The notes: a model not told the origin generated them from the letters alone. Positions 55,480-64,000 are shown, counted from the stretch's first letter. The stretch is 64,000 nt of DNA from Actinocatenispora sera (GCF_018324685.1 NZ_AP023354.1:2046001-2110000); one strand, 5' to 3'. A program made the numbers and translations.

Positions 55480-57404
55480 TGCTGACCACGGCGCTGGCGA
55501 TCCTGCTGCCCGCGGTGCCGGGTGCGGCCGGCCTGGCCGGCCTGCTGGTACGGCCGGGCGCGCGCCGGGCCGCGGCGGCGCTGGGCATCACGGCGACCGC
55601 GGTGGCGCTGGCCGCCGCGACGGTGCTGCTCGCCACGACCCGCAGGGTGGCTGCCGGTACCACGCTGGCCGACCTGGTCGGGGTCACGGTGCGGGTCGGC
55701 GTCTCGGTCGACCCGGTGGCCAGCTCGGTGGCGGTCGCGGTCGGCGTGGTGGCGCTGCTGGTGCAGGTCTACTCGGTGGCCTACCTGCGCGGCGACGACC
55801 GGTACGGGCCGTACGCGGCGCAGGTGAGCCTGTTCACCGCGGCGATGCTCGACGTGGTCGTCGCCGGCGACCTGGTGCAGCTGCTGGTCGGCTGGGAGGT
55901 CATGGGCATCTGCTCGTACCTGCTGATCGGGCACGACCGCAGCCTGGCCACCGCGCCGGCCGCCGCGGTCAAGGCGTTCCTGGTCACCCGGGTCGGCGAC
56001 GTCGGGTTCTGGATCGGGGTGATCCTGCTCGGCACCGGCGCCGGCAGCTTCCGGATCGACGACGTGATCACCGCCGCGGCCACCGGCGAGCTGTCGCACG
56101 CCCGGGTCACCGCCGCGGTACTGCTGCTGCTCGCCGGGGTGGCCGGCAAGAGCGCGCAGTTCCCGCTGCACAGCTGGCTGCCGGACGCGATGGCCGGCCC
56201 GACCCCGATCTCGGCGCTGATCCATGCCGCGACGATGGTCGCCGCCGGCATCTACGTGGTGACCCGGCTGTACCCGCTGTTCGTCACCTCGCGGCCGGCG
56301 CTGGTGGTGCTGGGCCTGATGGCGGCGGTGACGATGCTGCTCGGCGCGCTCGCCGCGACCGCCGCCGACGACATCAAGCGGGTGCTCGCCTGGTCGACCG
56401 TCAGCCAGCTCGCGTACATGGCGGGCGCGCTCGCCGTCGGCTCGGATCGGGCCGCGATCTTCCACCTGCTCACCCACGCCGCGTTCAAGGCGCTGCTGTT
56501 CCTCGCCGCCGGCTCGGTCATCCACGCGGTCGGCAGCAACCTGATGAGCCGGATGGGCGGGCTGCGCCGCGGCATGCCGGTCACGTTCGTCACGATGACG
56601 ATCGGGCTGGCGGCGCTGGCCGGGGTGCCGCCGTTCGCCGGCTTCTGGAGCAAGGACTCGATCCTGTCCGCCGCCCAGCAGGCGACGAACGGCCTGGGCG
56701 CCGCACCGGCGCTGGTCGGCTGGCTGGTCCTGGTGTGCGGGCTGGCCACCGTCGCGATCACCGCCTGGTACGTGACGAGGTTGTGGCTGCGGACGTTCTT
56801 CGGCGCCCGGCGCGGCCCGGCCGGGCACGAACCCGCCCGGTCGATGTGGATTCCGTTGGTACTGCTGTCGATCCCGGCGACGCTGCTGGGGCTGATCGAG
56901 CTGGTTCCCAGCCGCACCCCGCGGGCCGACTTCGGCTGGTTCGCCTACACGCCGAGGAAGTACGCCGAGTACCTGCCGTCCGGGGTACCGGGCAGCCACC
57001 TGCTGCCGATCGGCCGGCAGGACCTCGACCCGGTCACCATGACCATCGGACTGGTCCTGGTCGCGCTCGGGGTGGTCGCGGCGATCCTGGCCTGGCGCCG
57101 GGACACCGCCGCCGACCCGGCCCGGGTACTCGGCCGCGCCGCGCCGCTGCTGCGGGCCGGGTTCCGGTTCGACGACGCGCAGCGCGCGCTGGTGGTCCGG
57201 CCGGTGCGGGCGCTGGCCACCACGGTGTGGCTGGGCGACGCCCGGGTGGTGGACGGCGCCGTCCGCGGGGTGGGGTCCGGCGCGCTCCGGCTCGGCCGCC
57301 GGCTGGCCCGGCTGCACACCGGCCTGCCCCGCTCGCTTGCCGCGGTACTGGCCGGCGCGGTGCTGCTCGCCCTCGTCGCCGTCCTCGTCGGAGGTGTCCG
57401 GTGA
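55479..57404 (+). CDS. nuoL2: NADH-quinone oxidoreductase subunit L, second copy
   Basis: A 641-residue NuoL paralogue. The helix-5 glutamate (GWEVMGICSYLL) and helix-7 lysine (AAVKAFLVTRVGD) are present, as is GPTPISALIHAATMVAAGIY. A long C-terminal stretch after about residue 460 corresponds to the lateral helix, so the subunit should be able to reach across M2 and N2. ATG 55479 has GGGGAGG upstream; a GTG at 55476 is possible. nuoM2 overlaps by four bases. Confidence 0.9.
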   Translation: MLTTALAILLPAVPGAAGLAGLLVRPGARRAAAALGITATAVALAAATVLLATTRRVAAGTTLADLVGVTVRVGVSVDPVASSVAVAVGVVALLVQVYSVAYLRGDDRYGPYAAQVSLFTAAMLDVVVAGDLVQLLVGWEVMGICSYLLIGHDRSLATAPAAAVKAFLVTRVGDVGFWIGVILLGTGAGSFRIDDVITAAATGELSHARVTAAVLLLLAGVAGKSAQFPLHSWLPDAMAGPTPISALIHAATMVAAGIYVVTRLYPLFVTSRPALVVLGLMAAVTMLLGALAATAADDIKRVLAWSTVSQLAYMAGALAVGSDRAAIFHLLTHAAFKALLFLAAGSVIHAVGSNLMSRMGGLRRGMPVTFVTMTIGLAALAGVPPFAGFWSKDSILSAAQQATNGLGAAPALVGWLVLVCGLATVAITAWYVTRLWLRTFFGARRGPAGHEPARSMWIPLVLLSIPATLLGLIELVPSRTPRADFGWFAYTPRKYAEYLPSGVPGSHLLPIGRQDLDPVTMTIGLVLVALGVVAAILAWRRDTAADPARVLGRAAPLLRAGFRFDDAQRALVVRPVRALATTVWLGDARVVDGAVRGVGSGALRLGRRLARLHTGLPRSLAAVLAGAVLLALVAVLVGGVR

Positions 57405-58894
57405 CGAGCGCGTTGTTGGTGGTGGTGCTCGCGGTGCCGGCGTTCGGCGCGGTGCTCGCCGCGCTGCTGCCGGACCGCGCCGGCCGGCTGACCGGTACCG
57501 CCGCGGCGGCCGTGGCGTTCCTCGCCACGCTGCCGCTGGCCTGGCACTCCACCCCGGCCGGCCACCACGCGATCGCGCCGTGGCACCAGCTCGACGTCGC
57601 GTGGGCGCCGGCCCTGGACATCCGGTTCCACCTCGGGGTGGACGGCATCTCCTGGCCGCTGGTGCTGCTGACCACGCTGCTGACGCTGCTGTGCTGCGGC
57701 TACTCGCTCTGGCGTACGCCCGGCGCCGTCCCCGGCCGGTACCTCGTGGCGCTGCTGCTGGTCATCGAGGTCGGCATCGTCGGCGTGTTCGAGTCGCTGG
57801 ACCTGGTGCTGTTCTTCGTGTTCTTCGAGGTCGTCCTGCTCCCCATGTACGCGGTGATCGCCGGCTGGGGCGGTCCCGGGCGCCGGGCCGCGGCGACGAA
57901 GTTCGTGCTGTACACGCTGTTCGGCTCGGTGCTGCTGCTGGTCGGGGTGTTCGTGATCGTGGCGAAGACCGGTACCGCCGACCTGGTCACGCTGTCCGAC
58001 CGGGGCGGCGCCGGGCTGTCCGGCGGTACCCAGCTGCTCGCGTTCGTGCTGCTGGCGGTGGCGTTCGCGGTGAAGAGCCCGCTGTGGCCGCTGCACACCT
58101 GGCTGCCCGACGCGCACACCGAGGCGCCTACGGTCGGTTCGGTGATCCTCGCCGGCGTGCTGCTCAAGATGGGCACGTACGGGCTGCTGCGGGTCGCGGT
58201 CGGGGTGCTGCCGGACGGCGCGCGGGCCGCGTCCGGGCTGCTCGGCGTGCTGGCCACCGCGGCGATCCTGATCGGTGCGCTGGTCTGCCTGCGGCAGACC
58301 GAGCTCAAGCGGCTCATCGCCTACTCGTCGGTCGGGCACATGGGTTTCGTGGTGCTCGGCATCGCGACCCTCACCGGTACCGGGTTCCAGGCGGCGCTGA
58401 TCGGCAACATCGCGCACGGGTTGCTGACCGGGCTGCTGTTCTTCCTGGTCGGCGCGATCAAGGACCGCACCGGTACCGGTGAGCTGGCCCGGCTCGGCGG
58501 CCTGCGCGAGGTGGCGCCGGCGCTCGCCGGGCTGCTCGGCTTCGCGGCGATCGGCTCGCTCGGACTGCCCGGCCTCGCCGGCTTCTGGGGCGAGTTCTTC
58601 ACCGTCTACGCGGCGATCCGGCACGGCGGTCCACTGTGGATAGTGCTGGGTGTGTTCGCCGCGTTCGGTGGCGCCCTCGCCGCGGCGTACTTCCTGCGGC
58701 TGCTGCGCCGCGTCGCGCACGGCCCGGCGGCCCCGGCGATCGCCGCGCTGCGGCCCCGCGCGCTGGCCCGGCCGGAACTCGCCGCCTGGTCCCCGCTGGT
58801 ACTGCTGGCCCTCGCGGTCGGCGTGGCCCCGGCGCTGGTGCTCGCCCTCTCCGCCCCGCCGGTTCGCGGCCTGATCGAGGTGATCGGTCGATGA
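57401..58894 (+). CDS. nuoM2: NADH-quinone oxidoreductase subunit M, second copy
   Basis: A 497-residue NuoM paralogue. The helix-5 glutamate (FFEVVLLPMYAVIAGW), the helix-7 lysine (AATKFVLYTLFGS) and PLHTWLPDAHTEAPT are intact, so the channel residues look functional. GTG 57401 overlaps the nuoL2 stop (GTGA). A 103-base gap with no hairpin precedes nuoN2. Confidence 0.9.
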   Translation: MTSALLVVVLAVPAFGAVLAALLPDRAGRLTGTAAAAVAFLATLPLAWHSTPAGHHAIAPWHQLDVAWAPALDIRFHLGVDGISWPLVLLTTLLTLLCCGYSLWRTPGAVPGRYLVALLLVIEVGIVGVFESLDLVLFFVFFEVVLLPMYAVIAGWGGPGRRAAATKFVLYTLFGSVLLLVGVFVIVAKTGTADLVTLSDRGGAGLSGGTQLLAFVLLAVAFAVKSPLWPLHTWLPDAHTEAPTVGSVILAGVLLKMGTYGLLRVAVGVLPDGARAASGLLGVLATAAILIGALVCLRQTELKRLIAYSSVGHMGFVVLGIATLTGTGFQAALIGNIAHGLLTGLLFFLVGAIKDRTGTGELARLGGLREVAPALAGLLGFAAIGSLGLPGLAGFWGEFFTVYAAIRHGGPLWIVLGVFAAFGGALAAAYFLRLLRRVAHGPAAPAIAALRPRALARPELAAWSPLVLLALAVGVAPALVLALSAPPVRGLIEVIGR

Positions 58895-58997
58895 GTGCGA
58901 GGGTGAACCGAGTCGCGCGGCTGGTGGCCGACCCTCGGCGGGCCGGTCGGCGTCGTGCCTCGTGCGTGGCGAGCGTTCCGCCGAAGGAGCAACGCCG

Positions 58998-60713
58998 ATG
59001 AGCCTGGTGCAGTCGATCGATCAGGTGGCGCTGGCACCCGCGTACCTGGCCGCGCTGACCGCGGTGGCGGTGCTGATCACCGACCTGGTCGCGCCCGGCC
59101 GGCGGGTGCCGGCGCTGGTCGCCGCCGCGCTCGGCACCACCGCGACCGGCGTCGTCGCCGTACTGGTCGGGCTCGGTCCGGTGCGCGCCACGTTCTGCAC
59201 CGCCGGCGGCACCCTGCCCGGCGGGGTGCCCGTCGGCCGGTCCTGCTCGTACGTGGCGGACCACGTCGGCGCCCTGGTCGCCGTGCTGTTCTGCGCGGTC
59301 ACCCTGGTCGTGCTGGCGCTGTCCACACCGATGCTCGCGGCCCGGGTCGCGCCGAGCGGTGAGTACCTGTTCCTGCTGGCCGCGTCGCTCACCGGCGGCG
59401 TCGTGCTCGGCTACGCGCGCGACCTGATCACGCTGATCATCGCGGTCGAGACGCTCACCCTCCCGCTGTACGTGCTGATCGGTCTACGCCACCGGGCGTC
59501 CCGTGCCGCCGGCCGCGACGCGCCGACCGGAACCGCGCCGGCCGGAACCGCGCCGGCCGGAACCGCGCCGACCGGAACCGCGCCGGCCGGCACGGCACGC
59601 GACAGCGGGCCGGCCGCTGCGGGTAGCGCCTCGACCGGCCCGGCAGGCGACGGCGGGCCACCGGCGGGCGGGGTCGGCGCCGTTGCGGACGAGCCGCGGG
59701 GGCCGGCGGAGGCCGCGTCGGGTGCGTTGACGTTCTTCGTGATCTCGGTGGTGTCGACCACCGTCACGCTGCTCGGCGCCGCGCTGCTCTACGCGCTGAC
59801 CGGCGCGGTGCACCTGGACCGGATCGCCGCGGCGCTGGCGCACCGGGACGAGCTGCACGGCGTACCGCTGACCTCGGCGGCGGTGCTGCTGGTGCTGGTG
59901 GGGCTCGCGTTCAAGCTGGCCGCGGTGCCGTTCCACGGCTGGGCACCGGTGAGCTACGACGGCGCGCCGCTGCCGGTCACCGCGTACCTGTCGACCGCCT
60001 CCAAGCTCGGCGGCGTCGTCGCCCTGCTGTACGTGACGGTGTTCGCGCTCGGCCCGTGGTTGTCGGTGGTCGGCCCGCTGCTCGCGGTGCTGGCGGTGGC
60101 GAGCATGACGGTGGGCAACCTGGCCGCACTGCGGCAGCGGCGGATGGTGCGGCTGCTCGCGTTCTCGTCGGTGGCGCAGGCCGGCTACCTGCTGGCGCCG
60201 CTCGGCGCGTTCGCCGCGGCGGCCGGCCGGGCCGGCGCGGCCCGGCACACGCTGACCGCGGCCACCCTCGGGTACACGATCTTCTACCTGCTGCTGGAGC
60301 TGGGCGCGTTCGGTGCGCTGATCGCGCTGCGCGGCGCGCGATCGGGCGGCGAGATCGACGAGTACCGGGGTGCCGGGCGGGCGCGGCCGCTGACCGCGGC
60401 GGCGCTGGCGTTCGCGCTGATCGGGCTCGCCGGGCTGCCCCCGAGCCTGGCCGGCCTGTTCGCCAAGATCACCGTGGTCCGGGCGGCGCTGACCGGCGGA
60501 AGCGCCTGGCTGGCCGTGCTGATCGCGTTGAACGCGGTGCTCGGCCTGGTCTACTACCTGCGCGTGGTGGTCGTCCTGTACCGCACCGGCGAGTACCGGC
60601 CGGTCCCGGTCCGGCCGCTGCTGGCCGGCGTGCTCGCCGTCGTCACCGCGGCCGCCGTGGTCGCCGGGTTCGCGCCGCAGCTGGTCCTGGACGCCGCCGC
60701 GCTGCTGCCCTGA
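58998..60713 (+). CDS. nuoN2: NADH-quinone oxidoreductase subunit N, second copy, without the helix-7 lysine
   Basis: A 571-residue NuoN paralogue. The helix-5 glutamate (AVETLTLPLYVLIGL), helix-8 lysine (GLAFKLAAVPFHGWAP) and a later lysine (GLFAKITVVRAAL) are present. After helix 5-6 an insertion of about 75 residues carries a 5-residue GTAPA-type repeat. The following helix reads EAASGALTFFVISVVS, where NuoN1 has EAAVKYFLLGAFAS; the conserved helix-7 lysine is replaced by Thr in this alignment. ATG 58998 follows AAGGAG. Last gene of the second set; no convincing terminator was found before htpX. Confidence 0.87.
   Translation: MSLVQSIDQVALAPAYLAALTAVAVLITDLVAPGRRVPALVAAALGTTATGVVAVLVGLGPVRATFCTAGGTLPGGVPVGRSCSYVADHVGALVAVLFCAVTLVVLALSTPMLAARVAPSGEYLFLLAASLTGGVVLGYARDLITLIIAVETLTLPLYVLIGLRHRASRAAGRDAPTGTAPAGTAPAGTAPTGTAPAGTARDSGPAAAGSASTGPAGDGGPPAGGVGAVADEPRGPAEAASGALTFFVISVVSTTVTLLGAALLYALTGAVHLDRIAAALAHRDELHGVPLTSAAVLLVLVGLAFKLAAVPFHGWAPVSYDGAPLPVTAYLSTASKLGGVVALLYVTVFALGPWLSVVGPLLAVLAVASMTVGNLAALRQRRMVRLLAFSSVAQAGYLLAPLGAFAAAAGRAGAARHTLTAATLGYTIFYLLLELGAFGALIALRGARSGGEIDEYRGAGRARPLTAAALAFALIGLAGLPPSLAGLFAKITVVRAALTGGSAWLAVLIALNAVLGLVYYLRVVVVLYRTGEYRPVPVRPLLAGVLAVVTAAAVVAGFAPQLVLDAAALLP
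59521..59595 (+). repeat. In-frame 15-bp tandem repeat x5 in nuoN2
   Basis: Five consecutive 15-base units (CGCCGGCCGGAAC and variants, starting 59521) encode the Pro-Ala/Thr-Gly-Thr-Ala repeat of the NuoN2 insertion. The unit length, a multiple of three, keeps the frame. NuoN1 has no such segment. Confidence 0.9.
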
Positions 60714-60861
60714 CCCCGGTACGCGCGCGTTCGACGGGCAGCGTTTTCCCAGCTCGGTATCAGAAACCCGGGGCATGCTGGAGTCGGCCCCGGAATCCCC
60801 ACCGGGATGAAACGGCCTGGGCGCGGTGTTGAACCAAGCCCATCGCCATGCACAGGGAGTG

Positions 60862-61758
60862 ATGACGGTGACCGTACATCGGCACCACAACGGGCTCCGC
60901 ACCGCGCTGCTGCTCGGGCTGCTCACCGCACTGATCATCGGTATCGGCTACCTGATCGGCGGCAGTACCGGCCTGATCATCGCGGTGCTGATCTCGCTGG
61001 CCATGAACGCCGCGACGTACTTCTGGTCGGACAAGATCGCGCTGCGCTCGATGCAGGCCCAGCCGGTGTCCGAGGCCCAGGCGCCGTGGCTGTACGCCAT
61101 GGTCCGCGAGCTGTCCACCGCGGCCAAGCAGCCGATGCCCCGGCTCTACATCAGCCCCACCGCGCAGCCGAACGCGTTCGCGACCGGGCGCAACCCGGCC
61201 AACGCCGCGGTCTGCGTGACCGACGGCATCACCCGCATCCTGACCCAGCGCGAGCTGCGCGCGGTGATCGGGCACGAGCTGTCCCACGTGTACAACCGGG
61301 ACATCCTGATCTCCAGCGTCGCCGCGGCGCTCGGCGGCATCATCACCGCGCTGTCCTACCTGGTGTGGTTCATCCCGTTCGGCCGGTCGGAGGACGACGA
61401 CGGCCCCGGCATCCTCGGCGTGCTGGCCATGCTGATCCTCGGCCCGATCGCGGCCACGCTGATCCAGCTGGGCATCAGCCGCAGCCGGGAGTACGAGGCG
61501 GACGCGGACGGCGCGCGCCTTTCCCAGGACCCGCTGGCGTTGGCCAGCGCGCTGCGCAAGATCGACGCCGGGGCGCAGCAGCTGCCGTTGCAGCCGACCA
61601 GTCAGCTGCAGTCCAGCGCGCACCTGATGATCGCGAACCCGTTGCGCGCGGCCGGCGTGGCGAAGCTGTTCTCCACCCACCCGCCGATGGCCGACCGGAT
61701 CAAGCGGCTCGAGCAGCTGGCCGTCTCCGGTGACCAGTACCGCGCCGTCGACCGCTGA
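60862..61758 (+). CDS. htpX: HtpX-type M48 membrane metalloprotease
   Basis: A 298-residue zinc protease. Two N-terminal helices (TALLLGLLTALIIGIGYLI and GLIIAVLISLAMNA) are followed by MPRLYISPTAQPNAFATG and the zinc motif GHELSHVYN; a third ligand is the Glu in SREYEADADG. Two more helices lie between them. HtpX degrades damaged membrane proteins as part of envelope quality control. ATG 60862 follows AGGGAG closely; GTG 60868 is an alternative. It is separated from nuoN2 by 148 bases and ends before a strong hairpin. Confidence 0.9.
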   Translation: MTVTVHRHHNGLRTALLLGLLTALIIGIGYLIGGSTGLIIAVLISLAMNAATYFWSDKIALRSMQAQPVSEAQAPWLYAMVRELSTAAKQPMPRLYISPTAQPNAFATGRNPANAAVCVTDGITRILTQRELRAVIGHELSHVYNRDILISSVAAALGGIITALSYLVWFIPFGRSEDDDGPGILGVLAMLILGPIAATLIQLGISRSREYEADADGARLSQDPLALASALRKIDAGAQQLPLQPTSQLQSSAHLMIANPLRAAGVAKLFSTHPPMADRIKRLEQLAVSGDQYRAVDR

Positions 61759-61779
61759 CCGGCCACGGTGTCGACGCGC

Positions 61780-61810
61780 GAACCGGCCGCCCCACCGGGG
61801 CGGCCGGTTC
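61780..61810 (+). terminator. Terminator after htpX
   Basis: A perfect 14-bp stem (GAACCGGCCGCCCC with GGGGCGGCCGGTTC) and an ACC loop, 21 bases after the htpX stop codon. Confidence 0.85.
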
Positions 61811-61876
61811 CCTGTCCGAGCCGTCCCGGAGCCCGCGCGCGACCGGGAACCACGAGACGGCAGCGAGTGAAATACG

Positions 61877-62422
61877 GTGCGAAACATGATCTATCTGGTG
61901 CGGCACGCGCAGCCGGCGGTGCGCCGGAAGATCACGCCGGACCGGTGGGAGCTGACGGCGGACGGGCGATCGGCGGCGGCGCGGCTCGCCGGCCGTCTCC
62001 CGTGGGACCCGTACCTGGTGGCAAGCGACGAGCCGAAGGCGATCCAGACGCTGCAGTGCGCCTACCCGGGGCGCGCGGTCGACACCGACCCGCGCTTCGG
62101 TGAGGTACGCCGGGTCGAGCCGGTCGACGACGGCTACGCGCAGCGGCGCCGGTCGTACGTCTCCGGTACCCCGCTGCCGCGCTGGGAACTGGCGTCGGCG
62201 GTCGTGGCCCGGTTCGCCGCGGCGGTCACCGACCACCTGGCCCGGGCGGACGGGCGACCGCTCGTCATTGGTACCCACGGGATGGCGCTGACGGTGTGGC
62301 TGGCCGCCGCGCTGCCGACCGCGCTGTCCGGCGGGCCGGCCGAGTTCTGGGCCGCGCTGGCGCAGCCGGACGTGTTCGCCGTCGACCTCGCCACCACCAC
62401 CGTCGCCCGCCAGCCGGGCTGA
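61877..62422 (+). CDS. Histidine phosphatase family protein
   Basis: A 181-residue single-domain phosphatase of the phosphoglycerate mutase-like superfamily. The phospho-accepting His is in IYLVRHAQPAVR (residue about 10), the second His in IGTHGMALTV. It has no signal peptide. Members range from phosphoglycerate mutases to small-molecule and protein phosphatases; sequence alone does not decide. GTG 61877 gives a start just ahead of the RHA motif. It is probably transcribed with the lipase-like gene 26 bases downstream. Confidence 0.85.
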   Translation: MRNMIYLVRHAQPAVRRKITPDRWELTADGRSAAARLAGRLPWDPYLVASDEPKAIQTLQCAYPGRAVDTDPRFGEVRRVEPVDDGYAQRRRSYVSGTPLPRWELASAVVARFAAAVTDHLARADGRPLVIGTHGMALTVWLAAALPTALSGGPAEFWAALAQPDVFAVDLATTTVARQPG

Positions 62423-62448
62423 CCTGCCGACACCAGGGAAAGGTCGAC

Positions 62449-63243
62449 ATGACCGAAGCGCAACTATCCACGATGGACGGATCGCGCGGCGAGATCGCCG
62501 TGTACCGCTGGCCGCACCCCACCGCCACCCACCGGGTACTGCTGGTGCACGGCTACGGCGAGCACCTCGGCCGGTACGACCACGTCGCCGCGGCACTGCA
62601 CGCCCACGGCGCCGAGGTCGTGGGGCCGGACCACCTGGGCCACGGCCGCTCCGCCGGCGAGCGGGTGCTCGTCCCCTCGTTCGACGACGTCCTCGCCGAC
62701 CTGCGCGCCGTCGCCGACCGGGCCGGCACCGACCTGCCGGTGGTGCTCGTCGGCCACTCGATGGGCGGCATGATCGCCGCCCGGTACGCGCAGCTGCACG
62801 GCGCCGGGCTGACCTCCGTCGTCCTGTCCGGGCCGGTACTCGGTAGCTGGGCGCCGGTCGCCCTGGCCGACGGCGAGATCCCGGACGAACCGCTCGACGT
62901 GTCGACGCTGTCCCGCGACCCGGCGGTCGGGGAACGGTACGCGGCCGACCCGCTGATCTGGCACGGCCCGTTCAAGCGGGAGACGCTGCGCGCCCTCGGC
63001 CGCTGCCTGGACGAGATCAACACCGGACCGCGGCTGACCCCACCGACGCTGTGGCTGCACGGCGCCGACGACCAGCTCGTACCGATCGGGCCCAGCCGCG
63101 CCGGCATCGACCGCATCCGCGGCGACCGGTTCGAGCAGATCGCCTACCCCGGCGCGCGCCACGAGATCTTCAACGAAACGACCAACACCGCCGTGCTCGC
63201 CGACGTCACCAGGTTCATCGCCGGTACGCTGCCCACCGGGTGA
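62449..63243 (+). CDS. Monoacylglycerol lipase-type alpha/beta hydrolase
   Basis: A 264-residue serine hydrolase. HGYGEHLGRYDHVA, the oxyanion region, and DHLGHGRSAGER are characteristic of monoacylglycerol lipases. The nucleophile elbow is GHSMGG near residue 105, the acid in LHGADDQLVP, and the His in PGARHEIFNE. No signal peptide, so probably intracellular. ATG 62449 is preceded by GGGAAAGG. It lies between the histidine phosphatase and a DNA-binding MmcQ/YjbR protein, 17 bases before the latter. Confidence 0.88.
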   Translation: MTEAQLSTMDGSRGEIAVYRWPHPTATHRVLLVHGYGEHLGRYDHVAAALHAHGAEVVGPDHLGHGRSAGERVLVPSFDDVLADLRAVADRAGTDLPVVLVGHSMGGMIAARYAQLHGAGLTSVVLSGPVLGSWAPVALADGEIPDEPLDVSTLSRDPAVGERYAADPLIWHGPFKRETLRALGRCLDEINTGPRLTPPTLWLHGADDQLVPIGPSRAGIDRIRGDRFEQIAYPGARHEIFNETTNTAVLADVTRFIAGTLPTG

Positions 63244-63260
63244 CGCGGGAGGTGTGCCTG

Positions 63261-63617
63261 ATGTCCGACGTGGATCGGATGTGTGCGGCCTGCGGCGCGC
63301 TGCCGGGGGCGGTCGAGACCTACCCGTTCGGCGACGGGGTCGCCGTGTTCAAGGTCGGCGGCAAGATGTTCGCGCTGGTACCGCTGAGCGGCGAGCCGGC
63401 GAGCGTCAGCCTCAAGTGCGACCCGGACTTCGCGCTGAGCCTGCGCGACCGGTACCCGGCGATCACCGCCGGGTACCACCTCAACAAGCGGCACTGGAAC
63501 ACGGTCGTACTGGACGGCTCGGTCCCCGACGACGAGATCCTCGAGCTCATCGACCACTCGTACGACCTGGTCGTCTCCGGCCTCCCCAAGGCCACCCGCG
63601 CCAACCTCACCCCCTGA
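63261..63617 (+). CDS. MmcQ/YjbR family protein
   Basis: A 118-residue protein of the MmcQ/YjbR (CyaY-fold) family. Family features are GAVETYPFGDGVAVFKVGGKMFAL near the start and SLKCDPDFALSLRDRYPAI, followed by LNKRHWNTVVLDGSVPDDEIL. ATG 63261 has GGGAGG 8 bases upstream. The family is often described as DNA-binding, but its function is not established. It converges with the YajQ gene. Confidence 0.87.
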   Translation: MSDVDRMCAACGALPGAVETYPFGDGVAVFKVGGKMFALVPLSGEPASVSLKCDPDFALSLRDRYPAITAGYHLNKRHWNTVVLDGSVPDDEILELIDHSYDLVVSGLPKATRANLTP

Positions 63618-63661
63618 CACCGCACCGAGGCACGAGCGGCATCGTGCCGCCGGCAGTGTCA
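63615..63661. terminator. Bidirectional hairpin between MmcQ and YajQ genes
   Basis: Nested inverted repeats: TGACAC (63615-63620) with GTGTCA (63656-63661), and GGCACGA (63629-63635) with TCGTGCC (63642-63648). It overlaps both stop regions and can terminate both genes. Confidence 0.7.
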
Positions 63662-64000
63662 GCGGTAGTTGGTGAACTGCAGCGGGATGTCGAAGTCGGC
63701 GCCCTTGAGCAGCGCGATCACCGCCTGCAGGTCGTCCTTCTTCTTGCCGGTGACGCGCAGCTGGTCGCCCTGGATCTGCGCCTGCACGCCCTTCGGCCCC
63801 TCGTCCCGGATCAGCTTGCTGATCTTCTTGGCCTTGTCCTGCTCGATGCCCTGCACCAGCTTGGCGCTGATCTTGTACGTCTTGCCGGACTGCTGCGGAT
63901 CGCCCGCGTCCAGCGCCTTCAGCGACACGCCGCGCTTGACCAGCTTGTCGCGGAACACGTCGAGTGCCGCCTTCACCCGGTCCTCGGTCTCGGCGACCAG
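63659..64000 (-). CDS. YajQ family nucleotide-binding protein, N-terminus outside window
   Basis: The last 113 codons of a YajQ-family protein, which normally has about 163 residues; the frame is still open at the window edge. The seen part matches strongly: [34 protein letters not shown], then [22 protein letters not shown] and the terminal [10 protein letters not shown]. YajQ members bind nucleotides such as cyclic di-GMP or tRNA/RNA in various organisms; the role in actinomycetes is unclear. Codons before 63976 (LVAETEDR) show that the GTG at 63976 is not the real start. Confidence 0.9.
   Translation of the reverse strand: MVAETEDRVKAALDVFRDKLVKRGVSLKALDAGDPQQSGKTYKISAKLVQGIEQDKAKKISKLIRDEGPKGVQAQIQGDQLRVTGKKKDDLQAVIALLKGADFDIPLQFTNYR

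Noticed and set aside
60714-60861. Terminator after nuoN2
   Set aside because: Only weak inverted repeats were found in these 148 bases, none clear enough to report.

Overview
The window is about 70-75% GC with actinobacterial codon use, GTG starts, GTGA/ATGA gene overlaps and long GC-rich hairpin terminators. The gene content is that of a filamentous actinomycete: a 14-gene nuo operon, MenG, a geranylgeranyl/menaquinone reductase-type flavoprotein, a mycosin, KorAB and MmyB-type XRE regulators. A Micromonosporaceae-like organism fits best, but this comes from gene content and no taxon was tested.

Layout. 1-3.3 kb: the end of a dienelactone hydrolase and two tandem secreted SGNH/GDSL esterases. 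3.4-23.3 kb: a respiratory block with menG, a geranylgeranyl-reductase-family flavoprotein, nuoA-nuoN in canonical order (5881-22042), a strong terminator, and a polyprenyl diphosphate synthase. An 18-bp site one base from the Rex consensus lies before the flavoprotein gene, so the menaquinone and complex I genes may share NADH/NAD+ control. 23.3-26.5 kb: a GNAT-like protein, a DUF2127 membrane protein and RarD. 26.6-29.9 kb: a three-gene minus-strand type VII secretion-like unit (mycosin plus two putative WXG/ESX-type proteins) with AT-richer stretches, followed by a frameshifted DUF397 remnant. 30-37 kb: regulators and small enzymes (XRE, alpha/beta hydrolase, DUF1330, a nitrilase-domain Lnt-like protein, holin-like protein, GNAT, TetR, SnoaL-like). 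37.3-40.2 kb: KorAB. 40.4-44.5 kb: a membrane sulfite-oxidase-family protein, an MFS pump and an ArsR-rhodanese fusion.

44.7-60.7 kb: a second complex I gene set (A2 B2 C2 H2, then I2, then J2 K2 L2 M2 N2). It lacks nuoD, E, F and G and is interrupted by two large paralogous membrane-anchored proteins, an aldo/keto reductase and an esterase. NuoH2 and NuoN2 have lost residues conserved in their first-copy counterparts. 60.8-64 kb: HtpX, a histidine phosphatase, a monoacylglycerol-lipase-type hydrolase, an MmcQ/YjbR protein and the C-terminal part of a YajQ protein.

A recurring feature is short tandem repeats. Some are in frame inside genes (24-bp x4 in the first esterase, 15-bp x5 in nuoN2, a Glu/Arg-rich repeat in the GNAT-like gene, a Gly-rich NuoG tail). 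Others sit at junctions of convergent genes, where three arrays contain the stop codon of the minus-strand gene. Of nine convergent junctions, five carry repeat arrays or repeated elements and four carry hairpins.
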